64,000 bases of DNA from Candidatus Endomicrobiellum calonymphae (GTDB taxonomy: Bacteria > Elusimicrobiota > Endomicrobiia > Endomicrobiales > Endomicrobiaceae): positions 1-64,000 of the forward strand of contig JAISYK010000002.1 in assembly GCA_031269945.1 (NCBI GenBank), given 5' to 3'. The notes beneath the pieces were generated by a model that saw only the letters and a list, made by a program, of their open reading frames with translations, was not told the DNA's origin and made no database searches. Positions 16,266-27,319 of this stretch are shown piece by piece. Each line of letters opens with the position of its first letter. Position 1 is the stretch's first letter. Made by a program: the position numbers and the translations under genes.

Positions 16266-17459
16266 ATGTCGGCAAGGCTGTTGAAAGAGGGGGTTTACGC
16301 AGTAGGGGTTGTTGATTGGAATGAAAGGAATTTTCATGGTCATACTTATGTAACAAGAAGAGGTGTTACTTATAATTCTTATCTAATTGTGGATGATAAA
16401 GTTGTTTTAATTGATACCTTGCGTAAAGGTTTTGAAGAAGAGTTGGTGAAAAATATAAGGGATGTTGTGATAGATGTCTCTAAAATAGATGTAATAGTGG
16501 TTAATCATATTGAACCGGATCATTCTGGTGCGTTTCCTGAAATATTAAAATTGTGTCCAAATGCGAAAGTTTATGGAACTGAAAGAGCTAGAGAGGGAAT
16601 TTTAAAATATTACGGTGTAAGCGGTAATTGGAATGTCGTCAAATCTGGGCAGAGTTTATGTATTGGCAAAAGGACTTTAAATTTTATAGGTACGCCTATG
16701 ATACATTGGCCCGATAGTATGTTCACGTATTCGATTTACGATAAAATTTTGTTTTCAAACGATGCGTTTGGGCAACACTATGCGACAAGCAATGTGTTTG
16801 ACGATGAAGTCGATTTTGCTCTTTTGATGAATGAAGCTCAGAAGTATTATGCGAATATACTTTGGCCTTTTAACTCAGTTATTGCTGCTGAGCTTTCCAC
16901 AATAAATAAGTTGGGTATTGATATTAAGCTTATAGCTCCTAGTCATGGACTTGTCTGGCGTAAGCATATACTTGAAATTATGCGGAAATATTTTTATTGG
17001 TCACTACATTCTTGCAAAAATAGGGTTGCTGTTGTTTATGAAACAATGTGGAAGTCTACTGAAAAAATGGCTAGAAAAATTGTTGAAGGTATAGTTTCGG
17101 AAGATATAGAGGTCGCTTTGTTTGACGTGACAAAAGATGACAGGACCGATATTGCCTCGTATATGCTCGATGCTAAAAGTTGGATTTTTGGTTCATCTAC
17201 CCACGATAGCGAGATGCTCCCTGTTATTGCGAGTTTTTTGCATTTTATTAAAGGGTCAAAAGCCATAGGAAGGATGTCTTTTGCTTTCGGTTCTTATGGA
17301 TGGAGTGGAGAGGCGGTTAAATGTATAGAGGATGTTGTTTCGTGCGTCAGTACGTTGTACCCATCTTTGAGAGTTATTTTTAATCCAACAGGTGTGGAGC
17401 TTGATAAATGTTTTGAATTTGGGAAAGCTTTTGCTTTAAAGATGAAAAACGAAATGTAG
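16266..17459 (+). CDS. fprA: Flavodiiron protein (rubredoxin:oxygen/NO oxidoreductase)
   Basis: Reduces O2 to water (or NO to N2O) in anaerobes. N-terminal metallo-beta-lactamase domain with the diiron ligands HIEPDHSG, MIHWPDS, NDAFGQH and APSHGLVW; then a flavodoxin domain from about residue 255 with an FMN loop YETMWKSTEKM. 397 residues, the standard two-domain class A form without a fused rubredoxin; a separate rubredoxin gene lies upstream. Start at ATG 16266 behind a G6-containing ribosome-binding site. Cytoplasmic. Confidence 0.95.
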   Translation: MSARLLKEGVYAVGVVDWNERNFHGHTYVTRRGVTYNSYLIVDDKVVLIDTLRKGFEEELVKNIRDVVIDVSKIDVIVVNHIEPDHSGAFPEILKLCPNAKVYGTERAREGILKYYGVSGNWNVVKSGQSLCIGKRTLNFIGTPMIHWPDSMFTYSIYDKILFSNDAFGQHYATSNVFDDEVDFALLMNEAQKYYANILWPFNSVIAAELSTINKLGIDIKLIAPSHGLVWRKHILEIMRKYFYWSLHSCKNRVAVVYETMWKSTEKMARKIVEGIVSEDIEVALFDVTKDDRTDIASYMLDAKSWIFGSSTHDSEMLPVIASFLHFIKGSKAIGRMSFAFGSYGWSGEAVKCIEDVVSCVSTLYPSLRVIFNPTGVELDKCFEFGKAFALKMKNEM

Positions 17460-17545
17460 TGTGAGGATGACTAAAGTATTGCAGAGATAATATTTCCTAA
17501 AAGTGTAGAATGTTCGTTTGAAATAATTAAAAAAGGGGGGAATAT

Positions 17546-17989
17546 ATGAGGGGGGTGGTGTGTAAGGTATGTGGTTATGTTTCTTTGAGTGAAAATGATG
17601 TGAAATGCCCTGTTTGCAGATCTAGAAATGTGTTTGGAATAAAAGAAAACGCTTATAAAATGTTGGATGTCGAAGCACCTATAGGCGAATTAGAAAAAAA
17701 ACATATACCTGTTTTTACAATAGTTGAAGAGTGTGGATTGATTTCTGGATCTGTATGCTTAGATGTTCATGTAAAAATCGGAGAGGTTACTCATTCTATG
17801 TTCCCCGAACATTTTATATCTGAAATAACCTTTTACATTAATAATAGGTTTGTGGAAAATGTTATGCTTACGTCAAATGTAAATCCTGCTGCTGTTGTTC
17901 ACTTAAAAGATAGTATGAGAGGTAAAATTCAAGTCATAGAGAGCTGTAATTTGCACGGGAGATGGTTTAGTGAAGTTGATATAAAATAA
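17546..17989 (+). CDS. dfx: Superoxide reductase (desulfoferrodoxin type)
   Basis: Reduces superoxide to peroxide without making O2. N-terminal desulforedoxin-like metal site (CKVCGY...CPVC, residues about 6-25) and the SOR domain with the catalytic Fe(His)4Cys ligands: KKHIPVF, THSMFPEHF and CNLHGRW. 147 residues. The family's catalytic Glu/Lys region (EKKH) is present. Lies between the flavodiiron protein and rubrerythrin, as part of an oxidative-stress island. Confidence 0.93.
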   Translation: MRGVVCKVCGYVSLSENDVKCPVCRSRNVFGIKENAYKMLDVEAPIGELEKKHIPVFTIVEECGLISGSVCLDVHVKIGEVTHSMFPEHFISEITFYINNRFVENVMLTSNVNPAAVVHLKDSMRGKIQVIESCNLHGRWFSEVDIK

Positions 17990-18160
17990 TATTGGAGTTT
18001 TGCAAACATTTGGTTTTATAAATAAAATGGTGGATAATAAAGAAAGAGTATTTAGAAGTTTGAGTTTTGTTGGCGTGTGTAGTTAAATGATTTTGTTGCT
18101 TTATAATTAGCTGTCATGAGTTATCATTATGTATAAGAGTATAGGGGAGGTGTGGGATTT

Positions 18161-18739
18161 ATGTCTAGATCAGTTAGGGGTACAGGTACAGAGAAAAATT
18201 TGTTAAAATCATTCGCAGGCGAATCTCAAGCGAGAATGAGGTATACTTATTTTGCTTCAAGGGCAAAAAAAGAAGGCTTTGAACAAATTTCTGCAGTTTT
18301 TACAGATACTGCAAATAACGAAAAAGAACATGCTGAAAGATTTTTTGGATTTTTGGAAGGTGGTGCCCTTGAAATTTCTGCTGTTTTTCCGGCGGGAAGT
18401 GTGAAGGATACAGCTGAAAATTTGAGGTTTGCGGCGGCAGGGGAGAATGAAGAGCATTCAAAAGTGTATCTGCAAGCTGCCAGGATTGCTGACAATGAAG
18501 GGTTTCCTGAAATAGCAGAATGCTTTAGAAATGTTGCTGTTGCCGAAAAATATCATGAAGCTAGATATTTAAAGTTTTTAAACGATATTGAAAACGATAG
18601 AGTTTTTAAAAGAGACATTACTATAAAATGGAGATGTCGCAATTGTGGTTACGTTTACGAAAGCAAGGGGGCCCTGGATGAATGTCCGTCATGCTTACAT
18701 CCTAGAGCGTACATGGAAAAACTAGTTGATGATTTTTGA
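18161..18739 (+). CDS. rbr: Rubrerythrin
   Basis: NADH/rubredoxin-linked peroxidase that removes H2O2. Start set at ATG 18161 (MSRSVRGTGTEKN) with GGGGAGG upstream; a GTG nine bases earlier is possible. Seen: the diiron four-helix bundle ligands in FAGESQARMRY, NEKEHAERF, GENEEHSKVY and AEKYHEARY, then a C-terminal rubredoxin domain CRNCGYVYESKGALDECPSC. 192 residues. Completes a flavodiiron/SOR/rubrerythrin set that converts O2, superoxide and peroxide to water. Confidence 0.96.
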   Translation: MSRSVRGTGTEKNLLKSFAGESQARMRYTYFASRAKKEGFEQISAVFTDTANNEKEHAERFFGFLEGGALEISAVFPAGSVKDTAENLRFAAAGENEEHSKVYLQAARIADNEGFPEIAECFRNVAVAEKYHEARYLKFLNDIENDRVFKRDITIKWRCRNCGYVYESKGALDECPSCLHPRAYMEKLVDDF

Positions 18740-19157
18740 TGTGATTAATAAAGTTTCATTTCATATTTAGAACAAATAATTTGGGTAATTGTGTCTAAAT
18801 CCCAGATTTTAGTCGCAAGTATGAAAGAGATGCATGTTTAAGAGTTTGTTTAGTTGCAGAATAGTTAAATATTAGTGCGTGTTGTAACAGAAAATTTATG
18901 CGAAACATAAGATAAATTGAGTAAGGCGAGTGTAAGAAGAAATTAGAAGTTGGTTTGATAAGGATGTTGAGGGGTTTTTAAGTCTTGTTTTTTGTTGAAA
19001 TTCGGTAATTGATGTTAAATTTTCTTTAAGTCTCGTTGCGGAAATTAGAAAAACGAATTGTGCCTGCGGTGCAAGTAATTGTGCGTTAGCTGTGTTTTTA
19101 AAGAATGCCAGATCACATATTACACCACATATTAAGAGTGGTAGATATTAGGAGTTG
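18740..19157. other. Gene-free spacer after rubrerythrin
   Basis: About 420 bases with no gene I can support. One broken frame around 19020-19130 reads RKTNCACGASNCALAVFLKN, suggesting former coding sequence of unknown origin. Confidence 0.35.
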
Positions 19158-19395
19158 ATGTTAAATAAAAGGCGTTTGAAAGAGTTTCAAATTTGGTGGG
19201 CTGATCTGTATAGTTTTTTTTTCTTAGAATTGGCAAATTGGTTTGGTAGTTTCAGACTTTGTAGTTCATGATAGTGATTTGCTAACTTGAATGTATAAGA
19301 GAAAAGTATATTAATTATTTAGAAAAACTCGGAGATAAAAAGGGTGCTCTCGAGAAATGTCTGGTTGCGTTGAAAATGATGATAGTCCTAGATAG
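19158..19395 (+). pseudogene. Possible MazF/PemK-like toxin remnant
   Basis: After a TAGGAG ribosome-binding site, an ATG at 19158 begins MLNKRRLKEFQIWWADL, which resembles the N-terminus of MazF/PemK toxins (..kRGdIWWADL). The frame then breaks; a later frame reads EKLGDKKGALEKCLVALK, similar in pattern to the family's C-terminal helix. The match rests on short motifs only and could be chance. Confidence 0.3.
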
Positions 19396-19515
19396 ATTAT
19401 GCATCAGTTGGACCTCATGAAGAGTGTGGAGTTTAGGAATATTGAAGTTTTATATAAAAATGTCTGTTTTGGAATTCTTTGTGCAATAAAATAAAAATCT
19501 TTGTATTCTATGTTC

Positions 19516-20286
19516 TTATTTTTTTGACATTTCATATTTTTTTGACATTTCATACATGATAAGTGAAGCTGCGACGGCAGCATTCAGAGATTTGGTTTTC
19601 CCGGTCATGTATATCTTGACTAACGCGTCTGCTAAATTTTCTGTTTCGTTTCTAATGCCGTGTGATTCGTTGCCTATTATGAAGGCACTTTTGTTTTCAA
19701 ATCTAATTTCGCTTAGGTATTTTTTTCCTTTTAGCGATGCGGCGAATATGGTGATTTTTTCGTTTTTCATTGAATTTAAGACGTCTTCGATTTCAATATT
19801 ATCTATTACTGGTAAATGAAATATTGATCCCATAGTTGCTCTTAAAGTTTTATCAGAATATGTATCTGCACTTTCACTTGATACGAACACGGCTTTCACT
19901 CCAAAGGCATCAGCGGAGCGTATAATTGCTCCTAGATTCCCTGGATCTTGTATATTTTCCAAAATTATAAACTTTCCATGGTTTTTTATAATCTTTTTGG
20001 GATCGTAATGTTTTTTCTCAACAAGTGCCATTATTCCTTGAGGAGATTTAGTCGCTGATAATTTGTCAAACAAACGATTTGAGAGGACCGTAATGTTTTT
20101 AAAGTCGGAAATAATGTCTTTGTATCTCTCAGATACAAAAATTTGCTTTATATTCCAGCTTTTAGGTATGTCTTCAACTTGTTTTTTACCTTCTATAAAA
20201 AATAATCTGCTTTTGTCACGGAATTTTTTATCTTGAAATTTTAAAGCATATTTAAAAATTTTATTTTTTGTACTTTTAATTATCAT
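19516..20286 (-). CDS. TrmH/SpoU-family RNA 2'-O-methyltransferase
   Basis: SAM-dependent RNA ribose methyltransferase (SPOUT fold), probably acting on 23S rRNA. Start set at ATG 20286 (MIIKSTKNKIFKY), the usual family opening; a TTG 12 bases earlier is less likely. Seen: substrate-binding N-domain, then motif 1 LENIQDPGNLGAIIRSADAFG, motif 2 IIGNESHGI and motif 3 SLNAAVAASLIMYEM. 256 residues. The C-terminus ends in an exact duplication of six residues (YEMSKK twice). The only protein gene on the minus strand in this window. Confidence 0.93.
   Translation of the reverse strand: MIIKSTKNKIFKYALKFQDKKFRDKSRLFFIEGKKQVEDIPKSWNIKQIFVSERYKDIISDFKNITVLSNRLFDKLSATKSPQGIMALVEKKHYDPKKIIKNHGKFIILENIQDPGNLGAIIRSADAFGVKAVFVSSESADTYSDKTLRATMGSIFHLPVIDNIEIEDVLNSMKNEKITIFAASLKGKKYLSEIRFENKSAFIIGNESHGIRNETENLADALVKIYMTGKTKSLNAAVAASLIMYEMSKKYEMSKK
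19519..19554 (-). repeat. 18-bp tandem duplication at the 3' end of the SpoU gene
   Basis: Two perfect 18-base copies (19519-19536 and 19537-19554), in frame, encoding YEMSKK twice immediately before the stop codon. A recent slippage or duplication event. Confidence 0.95.
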
Positions 20287-20568
20287 ATGTCTGCTCAAGA
20301 TTCTATAAAATTTTTGCGTAATTAAGATATGAATTTACATTTAAAATATTAATGAAGTTTAGGCTTGTGGCGAATATGGCAAATGATTTTTTTATTAGGT
20401 GAATGTATGTTTTAAAATTTGACAACTTATATCAAAAAAGATATACCGATGTATCCTTGATTTTTTGGCAAGTGTACTTATGAATTAATATATGGTTGTT
20501 GTTTGTGTTAGAATATTTAAGTACCCTAAGTAATGATAAGTTTAAGTTTTTTAGTTAAAGATAAACAA

Positions 20569-21770
20569 ATGAACAGTTTGAAGTTTAAAATCACACCTCA
20601 GTGGCGAAATCTTAAAAAAATTATGAGGAATTGAAAAAAGTTTATTTAAAAGATTTATTTGAAAATAAAAATATGGTTTATGAATTCTCTATATGCGGCA
20701 ATAATTCAGACTTAATTTTTGATTATTTAAAAAAATATAATAAATTCAGAAACTTTTAGGATATTGGTAGGTTTTGTAGCAGTATGAGTAGTAAATAAAT
20801 GCGTGAGAAGAATGTTTTCGGGTAAAAAACAAACTGGACAGAACAGAGAGCTGTTTCGCATGCAGCTCTTAGAAATAACAAGCCCATTTATATTTTATGT
20901 TGATGAAAAAATGTCATGCATGAAATCAATGCGGTTTTTGGAAAGATGTAGAGGTTCAATAACAATTTAAAAAACAAGAAGTGGCGTATCGGTGTGTAAT
21001 ATAGGTAAAAAAAATTACAGATATTTGTGAATATATGGAAGCATAAGATTACGGTGAGGAGGGATTTGGGGTATGTTTCAAGATGTGTGGTGTGTGAAGC
21101 GTTAAAATATTATGCTGATGATCCGAATGTTTGTGACTCGTACATAAAAGTTGATGAACCGGATGTTATATATGTAATATTCTAAATAAATTAAATCAAG
21201 AAATGACTCTTTATAGCCAATATTTATATAGATTCCTGGAGTATTTACAGAAAGGAGATATGGGAAATAGTGACAAAACTGTAAATTTTGGAAGAAATAG
21301 AGTTAATTATGAAACGGATCCTATAATCTGTGATGGGAGATCGGTGCAAATGGCCAACATTCTTTTTATCAGCTTAATTCTCATCATCAATGAATGAAAT
21401 TTATTCCGTGCGATTTTATATATAGGTTTTATGGGCTATTTTGAAAAAGTTGGAGATCATTCTGAAGTGTTAGCTTTTAGTTTTACCGTGGAAAAAGTTG
21501 TTATAGGTTTAGAAAAGTGGCTGTTTCTTCGTTAGATATAGAATTTTTAAATCTTCATAAAAAGCTTGGTACTTTGATAGCTTTATAATGGTGAATATTT
21601 ACTCAAAAAAGTTATGTTACAAATGAATATTTTTGATAAATGGAGAGTTGAGCTTGGAAAAGTTTTTAGCAAATGATAATATTTTGACTGATCTTAAAGA
21701 AGAAACCGACAGTAAACATTGTAGTTCTACAAAAAGTTCAATAAAAACTTTTAAATCTAATAGTAAAGAT
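20569..21770 (+). pseudogene. pgi: Glucose-6-phosphate isomerase pseudogene
   Basis: Read through several frames the parent is clear. ATG 20569 opens MNSLKFKITPQWRNLKK; then ELKKVYLKDLFENKNM; MFSGKKQTGQNRE; SHAALRNNKPIYI and NVMHEINAVFGKM; DLG...VCEALKYYADD; YSQYLYRFLEYLQKGDM, NRVNYETDPI, then after a frameshift WEIGANGQHSFYQLN (active-site region) and FIPCDFI; GDHSEVL; LGTLIAL; FDKWRVELGKVF; and a final SST motif near 21700. There are at least five frameshifts, several stops, and a large deletion: roughly residues 240-390 of the family are missing near 21180. Certainly non-functional as Pgi. Confidence 0.92.
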
Positions 21771-21778
21771 AGTCATAT

Positions 21779-22810
21779 ATGAGAAACTATGTATTAGATA
21801 TGACTGATAATCAGTTTAAAACGGCTGCAAAGTCTATAATTGATAAAGATTATAGGTTAGATCAGGTTACAAAGTGGATTTACGAAAAAAAAATGAGTTC
21901 TTTTGAGAATTTTATAAATTTGCCGAAAGGACTTAGAAAAAAATTTGCCGAAAGATTTTTACTAAGGATTTTAAAAATAGTAAACAAAGAAAAATCTATA
22001 ATTGATGACACGATAAGATATACTTTTAGAACTTTAGATAAAAAATATTTTTTTGCTGTTTTTCTTTCTACAAATGGTAGAAATTCTGTTTGTGTTTCGT
22101 CTCAAATAGGATGTCCGGTAATGTGTGCTTTTTGTCATTCTGGAAAAGTTAAATTTACGAGAAATTTAAGCAGAGGTGAAATAATAGAACAGATTTTTCA
22201 GATTGAAAATGATACGGGGAAAAGAATTTCAGGTGTTTTATTTATGGGTATGGGTGAACCAATGCTCAATTTTAACAACACTGTTTTTGTTTTAGATTTT
22301 CTTTTGTCAAGTAAGAAGTTTGGCATAAGCAAAAGACATATAACAGTTTCAAGCGTTGGCATTGTTCCAGCTGTAAAAAAACTTGCGGATAAAAATTTTG
22401 GCATTCGTCTCGTCTTGTCTTTACACAGTGTCGATGAGAAACTAAGAAGAAGATTAATTCTAAATAATTTGGGTTTTGGAATTGAAGAGATTTTAAATGC
22501 GGGGAAATATTATATTAAAAAAACAAATTCGCGTCTTACGATAGAGTACACTCTTATCGAAGGAGTTAATGATTCTACGGCAGATGCACATAAATTTGCA
22601 AGGTTATTAAAGCGGCATGGACTTATAAATTCTAACGTTAACGTTAATCTAATCCCTTTTAATTCTCTAGCAAATGAAGAATTTCGGGTTCCTGGGTATG
22701 AATCAATTCAAAAATTTAGAGATATATTGAAATTTAGTAGAGTAACGGTTAATATAAGACAAGGGAAAGGTGTTGATGTTAATGCCGCTTGTGGACAACT
22801 TGGATATTGA
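21779..22810 (+). CDS. rlmN: Dual-specificity 23S rRNA/tRNA adenine C2-methyltransferase
   Basis: Radical-SAM enzyme that makes m2A2503 in 23S rRNA and m2A37 in tRNAs. Seen: radical-SAM cluster CPVMCAFC (about residues 116-123), GMGEPMLN, SSVGIVP, LVLSLHS, TIEYTLIEGVND, and near the C-terminus NAACGQLG with the Cys that carries the methyl intermediate. 343 residues, standard. No strong ribosome-binding site; the start ATG lies a few bases after the pgi remnant ends. Confidence 0.95.
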   Translation: MRNYVLDMTDNQFKTAAKSIIDKDYRLDQVTKWIYEKKMSSFENFINLPKGLRKKFAERFLLRILKIVNKEKSIIDDTIRYTFRTLDKKYFFAVFLSTNGRNSVCVSSQIGCPVMCAFCHSGKVKFTRNLSRGEIIEQIFQIENDTGKRISGVLFMGMGEPMLNFNNTVFVLDFLLSSKKFGISKRHITVSSVGIVPAVKKLADKNFGIRLVLSLHSVDEKLRRRLILNNLGFGIEEILNAGKYYIKKTNSRLTIEYTLIEGVNDSTADAHKFARLLKRHGLINSNVNVNLIPFNSLANEEFRVPGYESIQKFRDILKFSRVTVNIRQGKGVDVNAACGQLGY

Positions 22811-22866
22811 ATGCATTTTATGATTTTTATAAAATTTTAGTCGGTATGACGTGTTTATAATTAATT

Positions 22867-23286
22867 ATGAGTACTCGTAGAAAATCAAGAGAATGTTCTT
22901 TAAAAATGCTTTATACGGTCGATAACTGTAAATTGTCAGTTGAAAGTGTTTGTAAGTTTTTTGATGATCGCTACTTTCCTAATGGTAAAGTTTACAAAGC
23001 GTTCGCGATGAATTTATTTAAAGGAGTTTGCAAAAACAAAGAAAAAATAGATTCTTTTATCAATCAATATGCAAAAAACTGGGAGCTTGACAGGATGCCG
23101 GCCGTCGATCGCAACATTATACGCCTTGCGATTTATGAAATTATGGTTGATAAAGATACTCCGATAAGCGTTATAATAGATGAAGCTATTGAGATTTCAA
23201 AGAAATATTCTACAAAGGATTCAGGTAAATTTATTAACGGTATTTTAGACAAACTTAAGTTTGTAAGAACACATAGAGATTTGTAA
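22867..23286 (+). CDS. nusB: Transcription antitermination factor NusB
   Basis: RNA-binding antitermination factor for rRNA operons. Seen: RKSRECSLKMLYTVD (N-terminal helix) and the C-terminal helical core with DRMPAVDRNIIRLAIYE and TPISVIIDEAIEISKKYS, GKFINGILDK. 139 residues, standard. Probably co-transcribed with rlmN (56-base gap) and ligA (61-base gap). Confidence 0.95.
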   Translation: MSTRRKSRECSLKMLYTVDNCKLSVESVCKFFDDRYFPNGKVYKAFAMNLFKGVCKNKEKIDSFINQYAKNWELDRMPAVDRNIIRLAIYEIMVDKDTPISVIIDEAIEISKKYSTKDSGKFINGILDKLKFVRTHRDL

Positions 23287-23302
23287 AGATATATATAGTT
23301 GA

Positions 23303-25348
<2,046 letters not shown>

Positions 25349-25479
25349 TAGATTAATGGGTAAGTAATATTAAATGAATAGTGTTTTGTTATTTTCAAAG
25401 TTTTGCCATCGGCGTGCTTTTGAAATTAAGTGGAATTTAGTTATTCAACTATGGGTTTAATATTTGGAGTGTGTAATTA

Positions 25480-26526
25480 ATGTTTAGCAAAGTATATTTC
25501 CTTCCATGGAATAGGAAAAATGAACTTTGTGATTTTTTAAAAGTTGCAGGTGTGGTTAATCATGTAAAAGCAAGAGATTTTTTGGCTATAAAAATACATT
25601 TTGGCGAAGATGGTAACGATGGATATATTAGATCTGAGTATGTTTTGCCTGTTGTGAAGATAGTTAAGGAAAGGACTGCCTATCCATTTTTGACTGACGC
25701 TAGCACGATTTATGTCGGCAAGAGATCTGATGCATATCATCACCTTCTTATTGCGAACAAGCATGGATTCACTATTGAAAAATGTGGTTGTCCTGTTGTT
25801 ATTGCAGACGGAATGAGAGGAAATGCGGAGAAGAAAGTTGAAGTTAATTTGAAATATTTTAAAAATGTTTACATAGCTCATGAAATATATAACGCTGACG
25901 GCTTTGTTTTTATGAGCCATTTTAAAGGGCATGAGATAACAGGATTTGGTGGAGCATTAAAAAATATAGGTATGGGTTGTGGGAGCAAGTCTGGCAAGTA
26001 TGCTATGCATCATTCATCAAAGCCTTTAGTAAGGCAAGAGCTTTGTATAGGCTGCGGAACTTGTGTGAAAAATTGTTATCAAAAAGCATTGTATCTTGTA
26101 GATAAAAGAATTGTTATGAATAAAGAGAAATGTACTGGATGCGGGCAATGCATGGTTAGTTGTGTGTTGAAGGTTTTTAAATTGAATTGGAACGAAGGCC
26201 CTGCTACGGTTCAAGAGAAGATAGTTGAATATGCGGTAGGAGTTTTGAAAAACAAAAATGGGTCTTACATAAACTTTTTAAATCATATAAGTAAATACTG
26301 CGATTGTTTTAGTCTTGAAAAAAATGGTCCTCTTATGTATGACGTTGGAATTGTTGCCGGAGTTGATCCCGTTGCGGTAGATCAAGCTAGTTATGATGTT
26401 GTAAATAAGGCTTTTGGTAAAGATTTCTTTAAAAGTATCTATCCTGAAATTGATCCTACTATTCAGTTGAATTATGCTGAAAAACTTGGACTTGGAAATA
26501 AAAAGTATATTTTAGTTAAATATTAG
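25480..26526 (+). CDS. DUF362 domain protein with two [4Fe-4S] ferredoxin motifs
   Basis: 348 residues, cytoplasmic by appearance. DUF362 domain (about residues 1-180 and 245-348; FLAIKIHFGEDGNDGYI, FVFMSHFKGHEITGFGGALK, GVDPVAVDQ) split by a ferredoxin insert with CIGCGTCVKNC and CTGCGQCMVSC. Proteins of this layout are common in anaerobes; the reaction is not established. Ribosome-binding site TTTGGAG. Stands alone between ligA and the recX remnant. Confidence 0.85.
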   Translation: MFSKVYFLPWNRKNELCDFLKVAGVVNHVKARDFLAIKIHFGEDGNDGYIRSEYVLPVVKIVKERTAYPFLTDASTIYVGKRSDAYHHLLIANKHGFTIEKCGCPVVIADGMRGNAEKKVEVNLKYFKNVYIAHEIYNADGFVFMSHFKGHEITGFGGALKNIGMGCGSKSGKYAMHHSSKPLVRQELCIGCGTCVKNCYQKALYLVDKRIVMNKEKCTGCGQCMVSCVLKVFKLNWNEGPATVQEKIVEYAVGVLKNKNGSYINFLNHISKYCDCFSLEKNGPLMYDVGIVAGVDPVAVDQASYDVVNKAFGKDFFKSIYPEIDPTIQLNYAEKLGLGNKKYILVKY

Positions 26527-26598
26527 CCGGAGATTTATTTGAATGATTCGCCATGTTGCATAAATTTTAGTAGATTGTAGTAGTTTGAATTTAATAAA

Positions 26599-27190
26599 TT
26601 GAAGATTTTAATATACTCTAAATCTAGTTGTGAGAATGTTAAAAATAAAAAAGTGAAGTTTAATGAGGAAGTGTTTAAAATATCCTTTGAAGATAGTAAG
26701 AGGAGTTTGACGGTTTCTGCCGATGGTGTTGTCAAGTTCGCCATTAAAAGGTGGTTTAGTATTTGGGAGGATGGTTTATAAAGGAATTTTATTTTATGAC
26801 AAATCAAAAAAAATGGAGTTCCATGAAAATTGAGTTTAGTATCAAATCAATTAATTTCATATACAGTGTTAAAAATCAACAAAAAAACATTTTTAAAGAG
26901 CTTACGATCATGAAAACGCGGTAAATAGTTATTAAAAGGACTTGAGAAATTAAATTATTTCAGTGATGAGGTGTGGTGGTGAGGAACATGCTAAAAATTA
27001 TATAGCTTGTTTGTTTATCGAAGAAGGGTAAAGGAAAGTTTTTAATAAAATTCGAACTTAAAAAACAAGGAATTGAAAGAAATTTAACACTGCTCTTAAA
27101 ACTATTGAGGTAAGTGGAAAAATTTTCGAACAGTTCGAACAGATTGTAAAAATATTGGAGCAAAAGTTTAAAAATTTTAATAGAGAAAGT
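26599..27190 (+). pseudogene. recX: RecX regulatory protein pseudogene
   Basis: Fragments in different frames give the RecX order. N-terminal KKVKFNEEVFKISFED and SADGVVKFAIKRW; then VIKRLEKLNYFSDE-like text spanning a frame change; GGEEHAKNYIACLFIEEG, the D-x-x-x-A-x-x-[WY] region; and, after a shift, KFELKKQGIERNLTLLLKLL, the second-repeat signature (EL..KGI). Several stops and frameshifts. RecX normally inhibits RecA filaments. The parent is inferred from motif order, not from alignment. Confidence 0.72.
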
Positions 27191-27225
27191 AAAAATGAAG
27201 TAAGAGAGTGGCTTCATTTTTTTTT
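27191..27225 (+). terminator. Rho-independent terminator after the recX remnant
   Basis: AAAATGAAG (27192-27200) pairs with CTTCATTTT (27212-27220) across an 11-base loop, followed by a run of T. It lies about 95 bases upstream of purH, so purH probably has its own promoter. The terminator is intact although the gene before it is broken. Confidence 0.8.
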
Positions 27226-27319
27226 GAAGATTGGTGAGGGTCAATCTGTATGACATAGTTGGAGCTTTTGAAATATTGTTGTGACCGCATTGATATACTA
27301 AATGATCAAGGGGGGATTT

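Noticed and set aside
21203-21397. A 64-codon open frame (MTLYSQYLYRFLEYLQ...)
   Set aside because: It is one surviving frame segment of the pgi pseudogene; the homology continues in other frames on both sides.
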